From Methylorubrum suomiense (GTDB taxonomy: Bacteria; Pseudomonadota; Alphaproteobacteria; Rhizobiales; Beijerinckiaceae), in the NCBI RefSeq assembly GCF_022179765.1, contig NZ_BPRE01000016.1, positions 1-64,000 of the forward strand: 64,000 bases of DNA. Direction: 5' to 3'. Shown in pieces: positions 46,062 to 61,122 of the stretch (positions are counted from its first letter, which is position 1; each line of letters begins with the position of its first letter). The notes beneath the pieces are model-generated. The model was not told where the DNA came from. It saw nothing but the letters and a program-made list of their open reading frames with translations, and searched no databases. A program made the position numbers and the translations under genes.

Positions 46062-46922
46062 ATGGATCAGGGCGGAGCGGGCACGGGTGCGGCGTTTCCG
46101 CCGTCTTCCGTCAGGGTCGGCACTTTGGTGTTGGCCTACGACGCACCGGCGCCGAAAGCCGATTCGCGCGCGCTCGCCGTCGAGACGCCGGTCAACGTGG
46201 TGTACGGGACCGTTCCCTACGCCGTGATGATGCTGACGCCCGCCGACCTGACCGATTTCGCTTACGGTTTCAGCCTGACCGAGGGCGTGGTCGAGACGCC
46301 CGACGAGATCCGCGCCGTCTCGGTGGAGGAGGGGGAGGGCGGCCTGCGACTGCTCGTCGATCTGGCGCCGGGGCGCTTGCGTGAGCATCTCGCCCGAAAG
46401 CGCGCCATCAGCGGTCGGACCGGCTGCGGGGTCTGCGGCATCGACGACCTCGCGGCCCTGCCCATGGCACGGGTGCGGGAGGACGGTGCCGTGAGCGGCC
46501 CGCGGGTCGCCCTCGGCGCGATCCAGGCGGCGCTCGATGCCCTATCCGACCGGCAGGCTCTCAACCGGGAAACCCGCGCCGTGCATGCCGCAGCCTGGGC
46601 CCGGCTCGACGGCACGCTCGCCGCCGTGCGCGAGGATGTCGGCCGTCACAACGCCCTCGACAAGCTGATCGGTGCCCTGATGCAGGAGGGCGTGCGTCCG
46701 GACGAGGGCTTCCTCGTCATCACCAGCCGCTGCTCCTTCGAGATGGCGGAGAAGGCCGCCACCCTCGGCGCCTCGGTGCTGGTGGCGATCTCGGCGCCGA
46801 CCTCGCTCGCCATCGAGCGGGCGCGCTGCCACGGCATGACGCTCTGCGCCATCGCCCGGTCGGACACCCTGACGGTGTTTTCCGGACGCGAACGCCTGAT
46901 CCTCGCGGGCGAGGAAGGCTGA
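46062..46922 (+). CDS. fdhD: Formate dehydrogenase accessory sulfurtransferase FdhD
   Basis: A 286-residue cytoplasmic protein that transfers sulfur to the molybdenum/tungsten cofactor of formate dehydrogenases. The essential cysteine pair is in GRTGCGVCG (C122, C125), followed by the conserved EDVGRHNALDK and SRCSFEMAEKAA segments. The ATG at 46062 has GAAGG seven bases upstream; a GTG at 46056 is the alternative. Formate dehydrogenases are central to methylotrophy, but no dehydrogenase subunit gene is in the window. Confidence 0.94.
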   Translation: MDQGGAGTGAAFPPSSVRVGTLVLAYDAPAPKADSRALAVETPVNVVYGTVPYAVMMLTPADLTDFAYGFSLTEGVVETPDEIRAVSVEEGEGGLRLLVDLAPGRLREHLARKRAISGRTGCGVCGIDDLAALPMARVREDGAVSGPRVALGAIQAALDALSDRQALNRETRAVHAAAWARLDGTLAAVREDVGRHNALDKLIGALMQEGVRPDEGFLVITSRCSFEMAEKAATLGASVLVAISAPTSLAIERARCHGMTLCAIARSDTLTVFSGRERLILAGEEG

Positions 46923-47026
46923 CGCCGCCGAGAATCGTCCTGACTGTCAGATCCAGGACGAATCTTTCGGCTTCTGTTCCGCATTCGCTTTTCGCGACAG
47001 CCGGCCCCGACTCTTCGGGCCGTCGC

Positions 47027-48067
47027 TTAGTTCGCGCCGGCCTCGCCGGTGCCGCCGGGGACGATCGTCGCGCCGCCGATCACCCGGACGGGTTTGCGTG
47101 CGCCGTCGGCGGGCGGATCCTGCCAGGCGCGGTCCTTCGGCGCAGGCGCGGACTCGGCGGCCTTGGCCGCCGCCGGCTGACCCGTGGGCTCGGCACTCTT
47201 CGCAGGCGCCGCATCCACGGGTTTCTCGTCCGTCTTCGCCGCCGGCGTCATCTCCCGGGGCGCCGCCGCCTCGGCCGGGCGCAGGCTGGGGGCAGGGGCG
47301 AGGGGGGCCGTGCGGGCGGCCGCGGGCTTGGCCGGTGGCGCGACCTTCGCGGTCCGGCGCGGTGCGTCCGGGCGGGAGGCCGCGTCGGGGTTGAGACCGG
47401 AGGGGTTGGCGTCCGGCGCGATCTGCGGGGCGATACCGGCATTGGCCTCCTGGCGCGGAAGCACGGGGCGCGACGGTGCCGCACGCTCGGACCGGATACG
47501 GCCGTCGTCGAGGGACGGGCCGCGCGGCGCCAAGGGGGCAGGGGAGCGGGCGGCGGAGGGGGCCATGGAGGGGATGTCGGCGGGGGGCACGAGCCGCTCG
47601 GCCTCGCGGATGCGACGGGGCCGGTCGTCCTCCTCGGTCCAGCCATAGCCCGGCGCCACGGGGCGCGGGCGCAGGGCGGAGGGATAATAGGCCTCGCCGA
47701 GAGCCTCGCGGCCGATCACGGCGCCGTCGCGGGCATCGACCAGGAGACGCATCCGGGCGCCGCGCGGACCGGTGGCCTCGACCCGATAGGCACGCCCGTC
47801 GAAGCGCGGGCGCCCGATCTCGGTGAAGCCGCGATCCTGCAGGCTGTCGGCCACGGCGCGCGGCGACAGCGGCGCTTCGGCGCGGTCGTCGTAGACGTCC
47901 TCCGGGCCGTAACCCCAAGAGTGCCCCAAAGAGTGACCCCAAGAGTAGGGTCTGGCGAAGCCTTGGGCGGCGGCTCCCTCCAGGCCGACGCCGAGGAGGA
48001 GCGCGGCGACGCCCGCGCGGCGCAGAATCCTCGCGGCACGACCGGGGACGGGACGGCTCGGAGCCAT
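47027..48067 (-). CDS. Exported Pro/Ala-rich protein of unknown function
   Basis: A 346-residue protein; the start at 48067 gives a basic N-terminus and signal peptide (RAGVAALLLGVGLEGAAAQG). Residues about 65-115 (LSPRAVADSLQDRGFTEIGRPRFDGRAYRVEATGPRGARMRLLVDARDGAVI) look like a PepSY-type unit, which has this order of a short helix and a beta sheet. The remaining 220 residues are low-complexity Pro/Ala/Lys/Arg. It carries an in-frame duplication near residue 42 (WGHSLGHSWG). Found as a single gene, convergent with fdhD. Confidence 0.75.
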   Translation of the reverse strand: MAPSRPVPGRAARILRRAGVAALLLGVGLEGAAAQGFARPYSWGHSLGHSWGYGPEDVYDDRAEAPLSPRAVADSLQDRGFTEIGRPRFDGRAYRVEATGPRGARMRLLVDARDGAVIGREALGEAYYPSALRPRPVAPGYGWTEEDDRPRRIREAERLVPPADIPSMAPSAARSPAPLAPRGPSLDDGRIRSERAAPSRPVLPRQEANAGIAPQIAPDANPSGLNPDAASRPDAPRRTAKVAPPAKPAAARTAPLAPAPSLRPAEAAAPREMTPAAKTDEKPVDAAPAKSAEPTGQPAAAKAAESAPAPKDRAWQDPPADGARKPVRVIGGATIVPGGTGEAGAN

Positions 48068-48389
48068 ACGGACCTCGCGAGAGCGAAACGGGAAAAGACT
48101 TTGAGCCCGGGAGCCCGCTGTTGGTCGCAGGTCTCCCGGCGCCACGGGTGGTCGCGATCCCCGCATTCCCTCCGTGTCGGCGCCGTGGGTTGAAGACTCC
48201 GAATGGGGCGAGATTGCGAAGCGGAAGCAACCGCCCCGTGCGACGACCGATGGCGGGCGGCGGCGCAAGCCGGAGCAGAGGGGCGCGTCGGGCGAATTGG
48301 GGGCATGCTCCGGCGCATGATTGAAAGGCGCGCGGCTGCGGCTCCACGCCCCTTGCTGGAAACTCTAAAATCTGGCAACGTCCCCTATA

Positions 48390-48406
48390 GGACAGCAACA
48401 CTGTCC
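48390..48406. promoter_or_regulatory. Operator-like palindrome upstream of gltB
   Basis: GGACAG (48390-48395) and CTGTCC (48401-48406) form a perfect inverted repeat around CAACA. It lies in the 612-bp gap between the divergent genes starting at 48067 and 48680, in a locally AT-richer patch. I see no other gene in this gap. Confidence 0.35.
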
Positions 48407-48679
48407 CATTTGTCGCGCTGGCCGCCGGGCGAGCTTTGGGGATTCCTCACGTGATCGACGTGACGTCCGAACGAGCTGACAAACCGGCGACCGTCAAGGC
48501 GATCCGGGCGAGCGACGGCTGAGCGAAGCCGGACGCTGCAGCCCGCGGGTCTCGCGGGCGATTCCGGCAGGAAGACCCCGACAGGATCCGATCGGCTAAA
48601 GAAGCGCGCGGCCCGGTCACCGTTGGTGTTCGGGCACGAAACATGCTCGCATGCGAGCAGGGTCGGAGATTGGCGGACG

Positions 48680-53404
<4,725 letters not shown>

Positions 53405-53534
53405 GCAGCGTCACACGGCTGCGTTCTTTCGGACCATACGGTCGGCGGCGATGGCCGCCGACCGCTTCACAGCGATGACGGAACGACGGCAAGGCCGCGT
53501 GGTCGAGGGATCCGCGCCTGCAAAGGGTTGATCG

Positions 53535-54968
<1,434 letters not shown>

Positions 54969-54991
54969 CGGCATCGCCCGGACCGATCGAG

Positions 54992-55025
54992 GGGCCGTCG
55001 CTGGCAAGCGGCGGCCCTTTCTTGT
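54992..55025 (+). terminator. Rho-independent terminator after gltD
   Basis: Arms GGGCCGTCGC (54992-55001) and GCGGCGGCCC (55008-55017) with one G-T wobble around TGGCAA, followed by TTTCTTGTT. Placed 24 nt after the gltD stop. Confidence 0.82.
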
Positions 55026-55112
55026 TGAGCAGACCGCCGGACAGGCCAGTGCGGATCGCTTGCAAGAACGCTGGCTTCGCCTATCGTGACCACAAGGGTC
55101 ACGGTGGGTTGA

Positions 55113-55352
55113 ATGCAGGAAATCCAGCTCCGACAAGCAAAGGCGACTCTGTCCTCGGTCATCGACCAAGCCCGGCAGGGACAGCCTTCGATCATCACCC
55201 GGCACGGGCGGCCGGAGGCCGTCGTGTTGGGCTTCGAGGAGTGGCAGCGCCTCTCGCAGGTGCCGTCTTTCGGCAAGCTGCTGATGGCTGCTCCGCTGGA
55301 CGACGGCGATCTGCCGGAGCGTCAGGGCGGAGTCAGGGACCCGGAACTCTGA
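55113..55352 (+). CDS. Phd/YefM-family antitoxin
   Basis: A 79-residue protein, MQEIQLRQAKATLSSVIDQA, followed by GQPSIITRHGRPEAVVLGFEEWQRL: the Phd/YefM DNA-binding fold that represses its own operon and binds the toxin with its C-terminal tail. The stop at 55352 is 3 nt before the likely start of a PIN-domain toxin gene, the normal order of such pairs. Confidence 0.88.
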   Translation: MQEIQLRQAKATLSSVIDQARQGQPSIITRHGRPEAVVLGFEEWQRLSQVPSFGKLLMAAPLDDGDLPERQGGVRDPEL

Positions 55353-55355
55353 CGC

Positions 55356-55802
55356 TTGTACCTCGTCGATACCAACGTCCTCTCGGCCGGAGCGCCATCC
55401 AAACCCGCGCCGGCGCTGGATGTGACGGGATGGATGGAACGCAACAGCGCTGGCCTGTTCCTCTCCGTCATCACCATCGCCGAGATCGAGGATGGCATCG
55501 CCAAATGCCGGCGAGAGGGTGCGAGCCGCAAAGCGGGTCGGCTTGCGGAATGGTTGGGTACGCTACTCCACCTTTATGCGAACAGGGTCCTGCCGCTCGA
55601 TCTCGACACGGCACGGCGCATCGGCGTCATGACGGATTTGGCGCGGGGACAGGGTCACGCTCCCGGCTTGGCGGATCTCGCGATCGCCGCGACCGCCCAG
55701 CGCCACGGCCTCACCCTGCTGACCCGCAACCTTCGGCATTTCCGCCCGCTCGGGGTCATCGCGCTCGATCCGTTCGCGGCGCTGCCACCCGAGGCCTCGT
55801 AA
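55356..55802 (+). CDS. VapC-type PIN-domain toxin
   Basis: A 148-residue PIN nuclease. The acidic active-site residues are at D5 (LVDTNVLS), E43 (TIAEIEDG) and D107 (GLADLAIAAT). PIN toxins cleave RNA, often initiator tRNA, when released. The reading frame opens with a TTG three bases after the antitoxin stop; I see no ATG or GTG that would include the D5 region, so TTG is the probable start and translation is likely coupled. It appears intact. Confidence 0.87.
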   Translation: MYLVDTNVLSAGAPSKPAPALDVTGWMERNSAGLFLSVITIAEIEDGIAKCRREGASRKAGRLAEWLGTLLHLYANRVLPLDLDTARRIGVMTDLARGQGHAPGLADLAIAATAQRHGLTLLTRNLRHFRPLGVIALDPFAALPPEAS

Positions 55803-55835
55803 GGGAACGACGGTCAGCGCCGTCAGCCCGTTGCC

Positions 55836-57278
55836 TCACCCCGGCGGCCATCGGAAATCATCCGCCCGGCCCGGCTGGGGCAGGGGGGCGGCACCGCGCT
55901 GGAGGCTGCGCTCGCGGGTCCCGGTGGCATCGCCCTCGGAGGGGCGACCGCTGAGGAGCGTGCCGCCGGGCGCGGTCTCGGCCCGGCCGAGCGGCACCAC
56001 GGGGCCCGCCGCGGGCTTGACCGGAAGCGTCGGGATGCCGGGCGGCTCGGGAAGGCTCGGCAGCATCGCGGTGATCTTGCGGTCGATGGCGGCGGTGTCG
56101 TCGAGGCCGGGAGCGGGGGTGCCCTCGGCGGGGTTGTTGGTGGCGACCGGAGCGGCGGTCGGCGGCTCGGCGGGCTGGCCGCCGCGGGCGCCCATGAGGC
56201 GCTTCAGCTCCACATCGGCGAAATGCGCGACCTTGCGAGCGCCGGCGCTGGTGAAGTGGATGCCGTCCGCCGTGCGCAACCGCGCCTCCTGACCCTCGAC
56301 ATCGGGGCCGCTGGCGGTGAAGCGGTTGCGGTCGTCGACGAAGCCCTGCCAAATGTCGACATAGGTCTGGCCGGCCTTCTGCACCCGCTCGCGCACGAGA
56401 TCGTTGATGCTGGCGAAGTCGCGGGTCAGGCTCTCGCTGCGCACCGGCGGCAGGCCGACCCAGACCAGGGGCACCTTGGCGTCGGCGAAAACCTTGACCA
56501 CCGCATCGACCCGGGCGGCGTAGAGCTCGCGCCAGCGGTCGGACAGGGCCTCGACACTCTGATCTCCCTCGCGGATCGCCTGCCGGTCGTTCACGCCGAC
56601 CATCATCAGGGCGTAGGAGAGGTTCGCGTTCGCCTTGAGGAAATCCTCGGCGCTCTTGGCCCAATCGACCACGTCCCGGCGCACGAGGCCGCTATCGCCC
56701 TTGGAGCGATCGACCACCGCCACATCGGGACTGTCGGAAAACGCCTCGTCGACCCCCTTGCCGAGATAACTCGCCAGCGAATCGCCGAACACGGCGACCT
56801 GCGTGGTCGGAGCCGCCTTCGGCACGGCGGGCTTGGGCTGGGCGACGGCGGGCGGCGGGCTCGGGCGACGGCGGCGCGCGGCGCGCTCCTCCTCCGACCG
56901 GCTGGTCACCGCCGGTGCGCGGGGGCGCGAGGGACGGGCATAGCCCGGCGGCGGGGCGGCGCCCGGCGCAGCCTGGCCCGGCGGCGGAGGCGGCGGGCTG
57001 CGCGGCTGATCCTCCCATGGCCAGTAGAACGAGCGCGATTCCTGCTGGGGCTGCGGGGCGGGACGGCGGGGCTGGGGGCGGGCATAGCCGTCGTCGCGGT
57101 AGCCGCCGCGGGGGCGGCGCGGGGCATAATAGGGATCCTGCGGCGGCGCGTCGTAGGTGTCGCCCCATTGGGCCGAGACCGGCGAGGGGCCGGCGAGGCA
57201 AGCGGCGCCGAGTGCGAGAAGGCCGAGGATCGCGGCAGGGCGCGGCAGCGCCGGGCGATCGGTCGGGCAACGGGCCAT
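55836..57278 (-). CDS. Exported SGNH-hydrolase (DUF459) protein
   Basis: A 480-residue protein with a signal peptide (AILGLLALGAACLAGPSPVSAQ), a long Pro/Arg-rich linker (residues 40-160) and an SGNH domain at about 165-370: nucleophile serine in FGDSLASYLGKG, GVNDRQ with the oxyanion Asn, and the Asp-His pair in DGIHFTSAGARK. The C-terminal 110 residues are low-complexity. This family (DUF459) is exported, and may act as a polysaccharide O-acetyl esterase or transferase. The linker-rich design and its neighbours (transglycosylase, galE) suggest a cell-wall or exopolysaccharide role. The frame upstream of 57278 is not used. Confidence 0.88.
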   Translation of the reverse strand: MARCPTDRPALPRPAAILGLLALGAACLAGPSPVSAQWGDTYDAPPQDPYYAPRRPRGGYRDDGYARPQPRRPAPQPQQESRSFYWPWEDQPRSPPPPPPGQAAPGAAPPPGYARPSRPRAPAVTSRSEEERAARRRRPSPPPAVAQPKPAVPKAAPTTQVAVFGDSLASYLGKGVDEAFSDSPDVAVVDRSKGDSGLVRRDVVDWAKSAEDFLKANANLSYALMMVGVNDRQAIREGDQSVEALSDRWRELYAARVDAVVKVFADAKVPLVWVGLPPVRSESLTRDFASINDLVRERVQKAGQTYVDIWQGFVDDRNRFTASGPDVEGQEARLRTADGIHFTSAGARKVAHFADVELKRLMGARGGQPAEPPTAAPVATNNPAEGTPAPGLDDTAAIDRKITAMLPSLPEPPGIPTLPVKPAAGPVVPLGRAETAPGGTLLSGRPSEGDATGTRERSLQRGAAPLPQPGRADDFRWPPG

Positions 57279-57410
57279 CCAGAAACCTCGATCGGTGACA
57301 CGCGGACCGGGTGATGTCCGACCCGGTTCGAAGGAACGAGGATAACGCGAGACGGCGCATCCGTCTAAGGCCGCCGCGCGTGGGATTGTCGCCCCGCCCG
57401 GCATCCGCGA

Positions 57411-58592
57411 TCAGCGGCCACCCTCCAGACGTTCCAGCAGAGCGGGTCGGGCATAGCCGTCGGCCGGGATGTGTTCGCGGATCTGGTAGCGCCGGACCGC
57501 TTCGCGCAGCTTCGGCCCGGCCCGCCCGTCGGCCTCGCCGTCGTAGAAACCTTCGCGGGCGAGCCCGGTCTGCAGGCGCTTCAGTCCTGCCCCGTCGAGG
57601 CGCGCGGCGTTGTTCGGCCAGGGGGCGGCCAGCGCCGGGGCGCCGGCCAGCCGATCGGCGAGATGGCCCACCGCGAGGGCGTAGGAATCGCTGGTGTTGT
57701 AGCCGCGGATCGCCTCGAAATTCTCGGTGATGAGAAAGACCGGCGCGCCCAGGCCGCCGGGCAGGAACAGGCTCGCCTCGCCTCTCAGAGGCAGCGGCTT
57801 GCCGTCGGTGCGGCGCACGCCGCGGGCGGCGAAATCCGAGAGCGGACCGCGATAGCGCGTCAGGTCGAAATCCTTCGGCAGGCTGACCTCGTAGCCCCAG
57901 CTCACGGCGGGGTTCCAGCCGAGCGAGCGCAGGTAATGCGCGATGGAGGCCAGCGCGTCGGCCTCCGAGCGCCAGATGTCGCGCCGCCCGTCGCCGTCGA
58001 AATCGACCGCCTCGCGCAGATAGACCGAGGGCAGGAACTGCACCTGACCCATGGCGCCGGCCCAGGAGCCGACCATGTTCCGCGGTTCCACGTCACCGTT
58101 CTCCAGGATCCGGAGAGCGGCGAGCAATTCGTCGCGGAACAGCCGGCCGCGATGACCGGCATAGGCGAGACTCGCGAGCGAGCGCAGGACCGACAGGCTG
58201 CCCGCGCTCGCCCCGAAATCCGACTCGACGCCCCAGAAGGCGAGGATGACGGAGCGGGGCACCCCGGTCTTCGCCTCGATCGCCGCGAGGGTGCCCGAGA
58301 GCCGCGCGGCCTGCGCCTTGCCCCGCGCGATGCGACCCGCGGAAACCGCGCCGACGAGGTAGTCCCAGACCGGACGGCTGAACTCATTCTGGCGACGGGT
58401 GCGGGCGATCACCTCCGGATCGGGCGCGGTCACGCCGGCGAAGGCCGCGTCGAATGTCGCCTGGGAGATGCCGCGGGCCTTGGCTTCCGGGCGCAGCCCG
58501 GCAAGGAATCCAGGGAAATCGCCCTCCTGCGCCCGCGCGGGCGCAGTGGCGACGAGGAGGGCCGTGAGGAGCGCGGCGAGCCGAACCCTCAC
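57411..58592 (-). CDS. Lytic murein transglycosylase (MltB type) with PG-binding domain
   Basis: A 393-residue periplasmic enzyme with a signal peptide (LAALLTALLVATAPARA). Catalytic glutamate in FWGVESDFG, then NMVGSWAGAMGQVQFLPS and FDGDGRRDIWRSEADALASIAHYL, the MltB core. The last 65 residues (LKRLQTGLAREGFYDGEADGRAG) form a PG_binding_1 domain. It cleaves peptidoglycan with 1,6-anhydroMurNAc formation. The start is a GTG overlapping the galE stop (GTGA), so the two are coupled. Confidence 0.93.
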   Translation of the reverse strand: MRVRLAALLTALLVATAPARAQEGDFPGFLAGLRPEAKARGISQATFDAAFAGVTAPDPEVIARTRRQNEFSRPVWDYLVGAVSAGRIARGKAQAARLSGTLAAIEAKTGVPRSVILAFWGVESDFGASAGSLSVLRSLASLAYAGHRGRLFRDELLAALRILENGDVEPRNMVGSWAGAMGQVQFLPSVYLREAVDFDGDGRRDIWRSEADALASIAHYLRSLGWNPAVSWGYEVSLPKDFDLTRYRGPLSDFAARGVRRTDGKPLPLRGEASLFLPGGLGAPVFLITENFEAIRGYNTSDSYALAVGHLADRLAGAPALAAPWPNNAARLDGAGLKRLQTGLAREGFYDGEADGRAGPKLREAVRRYQIREHIPADGYARPALLERLEGGR

Positions 58593-59581
58593 CGGCGGTT
58601 CCGCTTGGACAGGGCATCCTCCCAGGCGAACGCCTGTCCGACGATGGCGTCGAGATCGTCGTGCTTCGGCGCCCAGCCGAGCTCGCTGCGGATGCGGTCG
58701 GCGCCGGCGATGATCTGGGCCGGGTCACCGGCACGGCGGGGCGAGAGCCGGACCTCGAAATCGCGGCCGGAGATGCGCTTGACCACCTCGATCACCTCCA
58801 GCACCGAGTAGCCCCGGCCGTAGCCGCAATTCAGGGTCAGGCTGTCGCCGCCGCGGCGCAGGTGATCGAGGGCCACCATATGGGCCTCGGCGAGGTCGGA
58901 GACCTGGATGTAGTCGCGCAGGCACGAGCCGTCGCGGGTCGGGTAATCGGTGCCGAACACCTCGAGATGCGTCCGCTGGCCGAGAGCGGCCTGGGTCGCG
59001 ACCTTGATGAGATGGGTGGCGTTGGGCGTCGACTGGCCGGTGCGCCCGCGCGGATCGGCACCGGCGACGTTGAAGTAGCGCAGCACCACGTAGGAGAAGC
59101 CGTGGGCCTTGGCCGCATCGGCCAGCATCCACTCGCTCATCAGCTTGGAGCGGCCGTACGGGTTGATCGGGTTCGTCGCCAGCGTCTCGGGCACCGGCAC
59201 GGTTTCGGGCTCGCCGTAGACGGCGGCGGTGGAGGAGAAGATGAAGTGCTTCACGCCGGTGCGGGCCGCGGTCTCGATCAGAGCGCGCGTCTTCACCGTG
59301 TTGGCGAGATAGTACCCCAGCGGATCGGACACCGAATCCGGGACCACGATCTTGGCCGCGAAATGGGCGATGGCGTCGATCCGGTGGCGCAAGATCGTCT
59401 CGGTGACGAGCGCCTGATCCGAGACGTCGCCGACGACGAGACGCACCTCCGGCGGCAGGGCCCAATCGAAGCCGGTGGAGAGGTCGTCCAGCACGACCAC
59501 CTCCTCGTGGCCGGCATCGACCAGCGCCAACACCATGTGGCTGCCAATGTAACCGGCGCCGCCCGTGACCAGAACCGCCAT
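58589..59581 (-). CDS. galE: UDP-glucose 4-epimerase
   Basis: A 330-residue extended SDR enzyme interconverting UDP-glucose and UDP-galactose with bound NAD+. Dinucleotide motif TGGAGYIGSHM at residues 6-16; the active-site YxxxK in PYGRSKLM; SSTAAVYGEPETVPV before it; and the sugar-binding RYFNVAGADPRG. Supplies UDP-galactose for cell-surface polysaccharide. It is divergent from galU across a 281-bp region containing a perfect 10-bp palindrome (CGATTAATCG). Confidence 0.95.
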   Translation of the reverse strand: MAVLVTGGAGYIGSHMVLALVDAGHEEVVVLDDLSTGFDWALPPEVRLVVGDVSDQALVTETILRHRIDAIAHFAAKIVVPDSVSDPLGYYLANTVKTRALIETAARTGVKHFIFSSTAAVYGEPETVPVPETLATNPINPYGRSKLMSEWMLADAAKAHGFSYVVLRYFNVAGADPRGRTGQSTPNATHLIKVATQAALGQRTHLEVFGTDYPTRDGSCLRDYIQVSDLAEAHMVALDHLRRGGDSLTLNCGYGRGYSVLEVIEVVKRISGRDFEVRLSPRRAGDPAQIIAGADRIRSELGWAPKHDDLDAIVGQAFAWEDALSKRNRR

Positions 59582-59735
59582 GAATATTCCCCTTGATGAT
59601 CGCCCCGAACGCGAAAGCCCCGCCCGAAATACCGTATCCGTGGCGATGCCCCAGGCTCTTGAGTCTTATTGATAATTTTCGAAAACCGGCGGCCGTCTCT
59701 CGGGCCGGAGGCTCTAGCGGATAAAGTTTCAGGTC

Positions 59736-59745
59736 CGATTAATCG
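59736..59745. promoter_or_regulatory. Palindrome in the galE/galU divergent region
   Basis: CGATTAATCG is a perfect 10-bp palindrome in an AT-rich section between the two starts (59582-59862). It could be a protein-binding site; no regulator is known from the sequence. No gene lies in this gap. Confidence 0.3.
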
Positions 59746-59862
59746 CGAAAAGTGTCATGCTATGCCGCAAGCGGGGCTGTTGCCGGACGCGCGTGTACTA
59801 TTTCATTGACAGCGCGGCCGACGATGGTCGCCCCGCCCCACACCATCCACGGGTTCCGTCAG

Positions 59863-60723
59863 ATGAAACCGATTCGCAAGGCCGTCCTCCCCGTCGCCGG
59901 CCTCGGCACGCGCTTCCTGCCGGCCACCAAGGCGGTACCTAAGGAGATGCTCACCGTCGTCGACCGCCCGGTCGTTCAGCACGTGGTGGACGAGGCCCGC
60001 GAGGCCGGCATCGAGCATTTCATCTTCGTCACCGGCCGCGGCAAGGCGGTGATCGAGGACCATTTCGACATCGCCTTCGAACTCGATCACACCCTGCAGG
60101 AGCGCGGCAAGACCGCGGCTTACGAAGAGCTGAAGCGGGACCTCCCCAAGGCCGGACAGACCAGCTTCACCCGTCAGCAGGCCCCCCTCGGCCTCGGCCA
60201 CGCCGTATGGTGCGCCCGCGAGATCGTCGGCGACGAGCCGTTCGCGGTGCTGCTTCCGGACATGCTGAGCCGCGGCTGCATGGGCCAGATGCTCAAGGCC
60301 TACGAGCAGCATGGCGGCAACGTCATCGCTGTCGAGGAGGTCAAGCCCGAAGAGACCCACCAATACGGCATCGTCGCCGTGGGCGAGACCTTCGGTCAGA
60401 CCTTCGAGATCACCGGCATGGTCGAGAAGCCCAAGCAGGGCACCGCGCCGTCGAACTACATCATTTCCGGCCGCTACATCCTCCAGCCCGAAATCTTCTC
60501 GATCCTGGAGCGGGGCGAGAAGGGGGCCGGCGGCGAGATCCAGCTCACCGACGCCATGATCCGGCTGGCCGAGCAGCAGAAGTTCTTCGGCATGCGCTTC
60601 GACGGGCGTACCTACGACACCGGCTCGAAGATCGGCTTCCTCACCGCCAATCTCGCCTATGGCCTGGAACGTCCGGAACTGTCCGAGGCGCTGAAGGCTG
60701 AAATCCGCGCGCTTCTCGGGTAA
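59863..60723 (+). CDS. galU: UTP-glucose-1-phosphate uridylyltransferase
   Basis: A 286-residue enzyme making UDP-glucose from UTP and glucose-1-phosphate. The nucleotide-binding motif LGTRFLPATKAVPKEML begins near residue 14; GLGHAVWCA and VLLPDML are in the middle, then EEVKPEETHQYGIV and the C-terminal YDTGSKIGFLTAN. Start at 59863 (MKPIRKAVLPVAGLG). Product feeds GalE and exopolysaccharide synthesis. A strong terminator lies 267 nt downstream. Confidence 0.95.
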   Translation: MKPIRKAVLPVAGLGTRFLPATKAVPKEMLTVVDRPVVQHVVDEAREAGIEHFIFVTGRGKAVIEDHFDIAFELDHTLQERGKTAAYEELKRDLPKAGQTSFTRQQAPLGLGHAVWCAREIVGDEPFAVLLPDMLSRGCMGQMLKAYEQHGGNVIAVEEVKPEETHQYGIVAVGETFGQTFEITGMVEKPKQGTAPSNYIISGRYILQPEIFSILERGEKGAGGEIQLTDAMIRLAEQQKFFGMRFDGRTYDTGSKIGFLTANLAYGLERPELSEALKAEIRALLG

Positions 60724-60789
60724 GCGCTCGAAACCGGCGAATTTTCTCTGAATCTCGAAAATCGAGTGAGATCAGGACGTTAAGACAAG

Positions 60790-60814
60790 AATCTGGGATT
60801 CCACATTCCAGATT
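60790..60814 (+). terminator. AT-rich hairpin after galU
   Basis: AATCTGGGAT (60790-60799) and ATTCCAGATT (60805-60814) pair with one G-T wobble around TCCAC. It lies 67 nt after the galU stop in a stretch much richer in A/T than its surroundings. A clean T-run does not follow, so it may be a Rho-dependent end, an mRNA-stabilising hairpin or part of a regulatory region. Confidence 0.35.
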
Positions 60815-60838
60815 CCACCAATTTTAAGCGGTTCCATG

Positions 60839-61018
60839 CGCAAGAGCGTGCGAGCTATGCACACAGCGCAGGTGAAAACGATCTCACAGCTCTTGCGTTT
60901 TGTGCGTCGCGATGCGAATTGTGCATTGCGAGATCGCGATGGCGTCGCGGTCCCGCAGCCCTTCTTGGGCGTTTCCTCCCTAGACTTCGGGCCGCCCTCC
61001 ATCGGGGCGGCCTTTTTT
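60839..61018 (+). ncRNA. Candidate structured small RNA ending at a strong terminator
   Basis: A gene-free stretch with nested structure: CGCAAGAGC (60839-60847) pairs perfectly with GCTCTTGCG (60889-60897); TCGCGAT (60907-60913) pairs with ATCGCGA (60933-60939); then an open TTTCCTCCCT (60972-60981), an anti-Shine-Dalgarno-like run; then the terminator. The size (about 180 nt) and layout suit a trans-acting alphaproteobacterial sRNA. It could equally be the galU 3' UTR. I see no good promoter. Confidence 0.35.
60990..61018 (+). terminator. Strong Rho-independent terminator
   Basis: GGCCGCCC (60990-60997) and GGGCGGCC (61005-61012) with a 7-nt loop, followed by six Ts (61013-61018). Ends the galU transcript or an independent small RNA. 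The minus-strand gene ends at 61123, so it is not needed for that strand. Confidence 0.88.
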
Positions 61019-61122
61019 CTTGGTGATGCCCGCGGTTGGACGCCGCGTCTCGCGCCACCTGTGGCCTGAACCTCGACTCTGTTCTCGATCCTTCCGCCCG
61101 ACCCCGTCGGGCCGTAGTCCGT

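Noticed and set aside
60836..61069. A 77-codon plus-strand gene starting near 60836
   Set aside because: It runs through the strong terminator at 60990-61018 and shows no family motif; an RNA reading fits better.
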